This document shows, piece by piece, positions 60,762-64,000 of a stretch of 64,000 nt of DNA. The position numbers were made by a program, and so were the translations under genes. Position 1 is the stretch's first letter. Every line of letters begins with the position of its first letter. Source of the DNA: Verrucomicrobiia bacterium (lineage in GTDB: Bacteria > Verrucomicrobiota > Verrucomicrobiia > Verrucomicrobiales > DEV007); the NCBI GenBank assembly GCA_030425385.1, contig JAUIAH010000018.1:1-64000 (forward strand), in the 5' to 3' direction. Under the pieces are notes generated by a model. The model ran no database searches, had not been told where the DNA came from, and was given only the letters and a program-made list of their open reading frames with translations.

Positions 60762-62522
60762 ATGTCCCACACGAAGTCGATCATCATCAAATGTCCCGCC
60801 TGCTCGGCGAAGTTTGATGCGGAGCGGGAGGAGGAATCGACCTTTGTCAGCTGTCCGGAGTGCGATATGCAAGTGAAGATCTCAGGGACGGGTGAACGTG
60901 GCCGGTCGCCGCGTCGCATGGCTCCGGCACCGTCGATTCCCAGTCGCCGGGAGCCGAGCCTATCGGAGTTCGGCGATATCTCGGGAGGAGGGCTGGACCT
61001 TGACTTGGAAGGGGCTCGCCAACGGGCGCAAGAGCGCCTGGTGAACGAGGAATTGGTAATCGATGACGATGAACCGCCGGAGGCACGGCACGCCTTGCCG
61101 AAGGAAGAAGGGGAAGGGGACGAGAGTTCCAAGAAATCGCTCGCGGGATTGACCAGTATTGAACGGCGTGCGGCGAAGTTGGAACAACGGGCGGCGCGGC
61201 TGGAAGAACGGGCAGCTAAGTTGGCCAAGCTGAGAGAGAAACGGGACAAGGCTCGAGAGGCTCTCGCTTCTGCGGAAGCCAAAGCGGCCACGCGAAGCGA
61301 GGAGGCGAAGACAGGGCCCATCGAAGAGGAGGCAGAGTTGCCGAAGAAGGCGGCAGAGGAGCCCGCACCGAAAGAGGAGGTGCCCGCCATGGAGAAGGTG
61401 GAAGTGCGTACGCACGGAGAGCGCCTGCGATTGCGCAAGGCACCGAAGGCGAAAGTGCCAGAGCCGCGCGGGCGTCCCGGGGCGCCACGCTATGTGAGTG
61501 ATCTGTCAGAGCAGCATTTCGAAGAGGTCGCTCCTGACAAAGAGGTGATTGCTCCCAAGCAGGACTTTGAAGAACGCCAGGTTTCGGAAGGAGCCGAGTG
61601 GCGACGGCATCAGCCAAGCCGGATCGAGGATCCTGATTGGGAGCAAGAGGAAGAAGAGGAGAAATCCGAGGTGCCCGAATATGAGCGTAAGCACCGGATG
61701 TTTGTGTGGACGCTAGTGGGGTTGGCTGGTTTGTTTGCCCTGGTGGCAAGCTACCAGTTTATCTTGGCACAGATTGGTTGGCTCAAGCCGATGGAAGAGG
61801 TGTCCGATGCGCCCCCTATCCCAGAAAACCTCCAGGAAGATCTCTCCAAGTCGGAGATGTTGCAATTGGCACGTCCGGTCATTGAGAAGTTCTTCGCATC
61901 GCAATCCAATGAGGAAGCTCTCCAATATGTGCGTCGCGCTGGCAAAGTTGCTTTCTTCATGAAGAAACACTATGCGCCCGGAACCTTTGAACCCATCATT
62001 CATCGGTCCTTGGGTGACCCTGAAACGTGCTCGGTGGTGGATGACCGCTTCTTTGTCGTGCCGGTAACGCTTCCAGATTACTCTCAACGAGGAATAGCGT
62101 TAGAGATTCCCGATGGCATCGTGACGAAGGAATGGCTGGTAGATTGGGAGAGCTGGGTGGGCTACTCTGAAATGGGATTCTCCGAATTGCAGATTCGTCG
62201 TCCCACGGAACCGGTGATCTTGCGGTGTTTCATGATCCAAGACGAGTATTACAACTATCACTTTTCTGACAATGAGACGTATGTTTCGTTTAAATTACTC
62301 AATTACAACCAGGACTCCCAGATCTGGGGATATCTGGATAAGAGTTCGACGGCGTTTCGAGAGGTTCGTGCCGTGCTCACCGGGTCGTTAGAAGTGACCT
62401 CGGGAGAAGAACTGGCCACGCTCAAGGTGCGCTATCCTGAGACCGTGGAGAACGATTCTGGGGCGGCCGATCAAGTGGAGATCGTAGAACTCGTCACCTT
62501 TGGGTGGGTGGTGAGTGACTAA
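60762..62522 (+). CDS. Zinc-ribbon, coiled-coil membrane protein of unknown function
   Basis: A 586-residue protein starting at ATG 60762 (MSHTKSIIIKCPACSAKFDAE). The N-terminus is a zinc ribbon with Cys11/Cys14 and Cys31/Cys34 (CPECDMQVKI), as in MJ0042-type zinc fingers. A highly charged region, including a coiled coil near 130-200 with repeated AKLEQRAARLEERAAKL, extends to about 300. One membrane helix follows at about 308-330 (MFVWTLVGLAGLFALVAS). A C-terminal domain of about 250 residues, likely extracytoplasmic, has no motif I recognise. The gene is divergent from purH and ends 14 bases from the convergent kinase gene. Confidence 0.75.
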   Translation: MSHTKSIIIKCPACSAKFDAEREEESTFVSCPECDMQVKISGTGERGRSPRRMAPAPSIPSRREPSLSEFGDISGGGLDLDLEGARQRAQERLVNEELVIDDDEPPEARHALPKEEGEGDESSKKSLAGLTSIERRAAKLEQRAARLEERAAKLAKLREKRDKAREALASAEAKAATRSEEAKTGPIEEEAELPKKAAEEPAPKEEVPAMEKVEVRTHGERLRLRKAPKAKVPEPRGRPGAPRYVSDLSEQHFEEVAPDKEVIAPKQDFEERQVSEGAEWRRHQPSRIEDPDWEQEEEEEKSEVPEYERKHRMFVWTLVGLAGLFALVASYQFILAQIGWLKPMEEVSDAPPIPENLQEDLSKSEMLQLARPVIEKFFASQSNEEALQYVRRAGKVAFFMKKHYAPGTFEPIIHRSLGDPETCSVVDDRFFVVPVTLPDYSQRGIALEIPDGIVTKEWLVDWESWVGYSEMGFSELQIRRPTEPVILRCFMIQDEYYNYHFSDNETYVSFKLLNYNQDSQIWGYLDKSSTAFREVRAVLTGSLEVTSGEELATLKVRYPETVENDSGAADQVEIVELVTFGWVVSD

Positions 62523-62536
62523 ACGTATCTCCGAAT

Positions 62537-63628
62537 CTAATTGGAGGCGTTCTCGAACGATGCGATGGCATCATTCGAGGCCTTGGGAACGACAATCACA
62601 AAGGCCGTTTCCTGTCCCGGCACACTGCGTGCGCTGACCGTGCCCCCATGGGCTTCCACCGCGCGTTTCACAATCGATAAGCCAAGGCCAGTTCCTTTGA
62701 TTTCTTTCGAGTGGTGCTTCTCCACGCGATAGAAACGTTTGAAGATAAAGGGCAAATCACTTTGGGGGATCCCCACTCCGGAATCAGACACCGTGATTTG
62801 AAGATCATCACCGCGATCTTCAATCAGCACGTTGATTCGGAGCCCAGGATTGAGATTCTGTTTGAGCGCATTCTCGATCAAATTGAAGAAGATCTGATCC
62901 CAATAAAAGCGATCTCCCGCAATAAACGCATCCTTATCGGAAGGGGTGAACTGGAGAGTGGCTTCCTTCTCCTCCACAAGCGGGTGCAAGCGCTCGATCA
63001 CATCGCTGACGCAACTGTGAAGATCGAAGACACCCGCGCGCGTGGGGTCTTGTGTGGCGCTTTCAAACTTTGAAATCGTGAGCATGTCCTCAACGATCCG
63101 CGCGATGCGGTCCCCATGTTTCTTCATGATCCCGAGGAACCGACGGGCGAGGGCTTCATTCTCAATGGCTCCGTCTAACAGATTCTCAATATAGCCATTG
63201 ATGATTGATAGCGGCGTGCGCAACTCGTGAGAGGCATTGGCGACAAAGTCCCGTCGGACTTGCTCAGTCTCCACGCGCTGGGTATCGTCCCGAAGCAGGA
63301 TCTTGATCAGATTGGCGTCGATGGATTCTGCCGTGATTGAGAGAGTGATCTCGCGGCTGCCCCCATTGACGCCCACCGTGAGTTTTAATTGCTCCGTGAC
63401 CGCGTGATCGGAATCAAGCGCCTGCTTGACGAGCCGGGAAATGCGGTGGTCGAGGACGACTTCAACGATATCTCTCCCCACGGGGTCTCGCTTTAACGAG
63501 AAGAGTTCTGTCAGGACGCGATTGGCAAAGACAATGCGCTGAGAGCGATCTGCGATGATGATCGCGTCTGGCAACCCCTCAAGAATGCTCTCGAAGAGTT
63601 CGTGATTCTGTAAGAGTTGAGTTGCCAT
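62537..63628 (-). CDS. PhoR-like sensor histidine kinase (PAS-HisKA-HATPase)
   Basis: A 363-residue kinase with no membrane segment. PAS domain at about 10-120 (LEGLPDAIIIADRSQRIVFANRV), HisKA with phospho-acceptor His134 in NASHELRTPLSIING, and HATPase_c at about 230-352 (N box NLIENALKQN, DSGVGIPQSDL, FIFKRFYRVEKHHS, GTGLGLSIVKRAVEAHGG). This is the catalytic core and PAS arrangement of PhoR without the N-terminal membrane helices, so it probably receives its signal from another protein. Its start follows the response regulator gene by 11 bases, making a two-gene PhoB/PhoR-like unit. Confidence 0.93.
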   Translation of the reverse strand: MATQLLQNHELFESILEGLPDAIIIADRSQRIVFANRVLTELFSLKRDPVGRDIVEVVLDHRISRLVKQALDSDHAVTEQLKLTVGVNGGSREITLSITAESIDANLIKILLRDDTQRVETEQVRRDFVANASHELRTPLSIINGYIENLLDGAIENEALARRFLGIMKKHGDRIARIVEDMLTISKFESATQDPTRAGVFDLHSCVSDVIERLHPLVEEKEATLQFTPSDKDAFIAGDRFYWDQIFFNLIENALKQNLNPGLRINVLIEDRGDDLQITVSDSGVGIPQSDLPFIFKRFYRVEKHHSKEIKGTGLGLSIVKRAVEAHGGTVSARSVPGQETAFVIVVPKASNDAIASFENASN

Positions 63629-63639
63629 CGCTTCTGCCG

Positions 63640-64000
63640 TTAGGCTTCCTCCAACTTCAGGCGGTAGCCGGTGCCGCGCACGGTTTGAATGTGTTTGGCA
63701 AAGTCACCGAGTTTCTCACGCAGGCGCTTCACGTGAGTATCGAGCGTGCGGGTGTGCACAAGATCAGTGTATCCCCAAACATTGCGCAGGAGATCCGCTC
63801 GAGTCGCCGTTTCGCCGTCGGCTTCTAACAAGATGGCGAGAAGCTTGAATTCCGTTGTCGTGAGCTCGACTTCTTCATTATCGACAAAGCATTTGAAATT
63901 AGCTTTATCCAAATGAAAGGGGCCCACACGGAGAAAGGTGCCCGGAGGGGCCTTCTTGACGCGGCGAAGCAGAGCTTGCACTCGAAGGACCAGTTCTCGA
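63640..64000 (-). CDS. PhoB/OmpR-family response regulator, C-terminal part (cut by window end)
   Basis: The visible 119 residues are the end of a receiver-to-DNA-binding linker (RELVLRVQALLRRVKK) and a complete OmpR/PhoB winged-helix domain: GPFHLDKANFKCFVDNEEVELTTTEFKLLAILLE, TRADLLRNVWGYTDLVHTRTLDTHVKRLREKLGD and IQTVRGTGYRLK. The gene continues beyond base 64000, where the receiver domain should lie. It precedes the PhoR-like kinase gene by 11 bases, which fits a two-component pair. Typical targets would be phosphate-starvation genes, but this is inferred from the family only. Confidence 0.92.
   Translation of the reverse strand, partial: RELVLRVQALLRRVKKAPPGTFLRVGPFHLDKANFKCFVDNEEVELTTTEFKLLAILLEADGETATRADLLRNVWGYTDLVHTRTLDTHVKRLREKLGDFAKHIQTVRGTGYRLKLEEA

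Overview
The window looks like chromosomal DNA of a verrucomicrobial bacterium (PVC superphylum). The evidence is the mix of protein families: a PVC-type CxxCH haem-binding dehydrogenase (15799-18618), a DUF1501 plus DUF1549/DUF1553 cytochrome-c-like pair (52079-56481), Tat-exported TIM-barrel and DUF1501 proteins, a PEP-CTERM anchored protein, and very large secreted proteins with LamG, thrombospondin type 3, Calx-beta and fibro-slime domains. Base composition is moderately GC-rich, except for a more AT-rich island at about 716-1770. I see no tRNA, rRNA, CRISPR array, transposase or integrase.

Layout. 1-5293 (+): a truncated LamG gene copy, two tandem small secreted proteins of an unrecognised family, and a 1173-residue LamG/TSP3 protein. 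5341-11261 (-): a tightly overlapping operon for five exported proteins (unknown, Calx-beta/RTX-like, two choice-of-anchor-type proteins of which one has PEP-CTERM, and a parvulin-like lipoprotein). 11459-15556 (-): groES-groEL and dnaK, each unit with a terminator. 15799-24811: PVC dehydrogenase, DJ-1/PfpI protein, GH16-like protein, a RelE-fold-like small protein, accB-accC-thiE-PfkB kinase, and a small membrane protein. 24857-28284: a REC-HPt protein divergent from an H-NOX gene that overlaps a hybrid histidine kinase, together a complete candidate nitric-oxide phosphorelay. 28367-30757 (-): a fibro-slime/DUF4114 surface protein.

31110-36125 (+): a sigma-54-type promoter with three dyad elements upstream, followed by a GT2 glycosyltransferase fused to a receiver domain, a GT4 glycosyltransferase (one-base frameshift), a flippase-like membrane protein, and an NtrC-family activator. 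This looks like a self-contained, phosphorylation-controlled surface glycan locus. 36131-40739 (-): a YtrA-like GntR/ABC transporter operon with a palindromic operator. Its last gene carries two more one-base deletions in homopolymers. 40775-51622: hydrolases, HNH protein, TIM-barrel protein, exonuclease, DUF6263-like protein, comM, a PD-(D/E)XK protein, metX and an Nramp-like transporter. 51626-56481 (-): GFA protein and the DUF1501/PSD1 pair. 56587-64000: a DACNV-type diadenylate cyclase, the purH-pdxJ-acpS operon, a zinc-ribbon membrane protein, and a PhoR/PhoB-type two-component pair cut by the window end.

The most notable items are the receiver-glycosyltransferase fusion under an apparent sigma-54/enhancer system, the three-protein H-NOX relay, the c-di-AMP synthase with a separate sensor domain, the small tandem acidic-tailed secreted proteins, and a strong tendency of TTA/CTA leucine codons to be followed by G.
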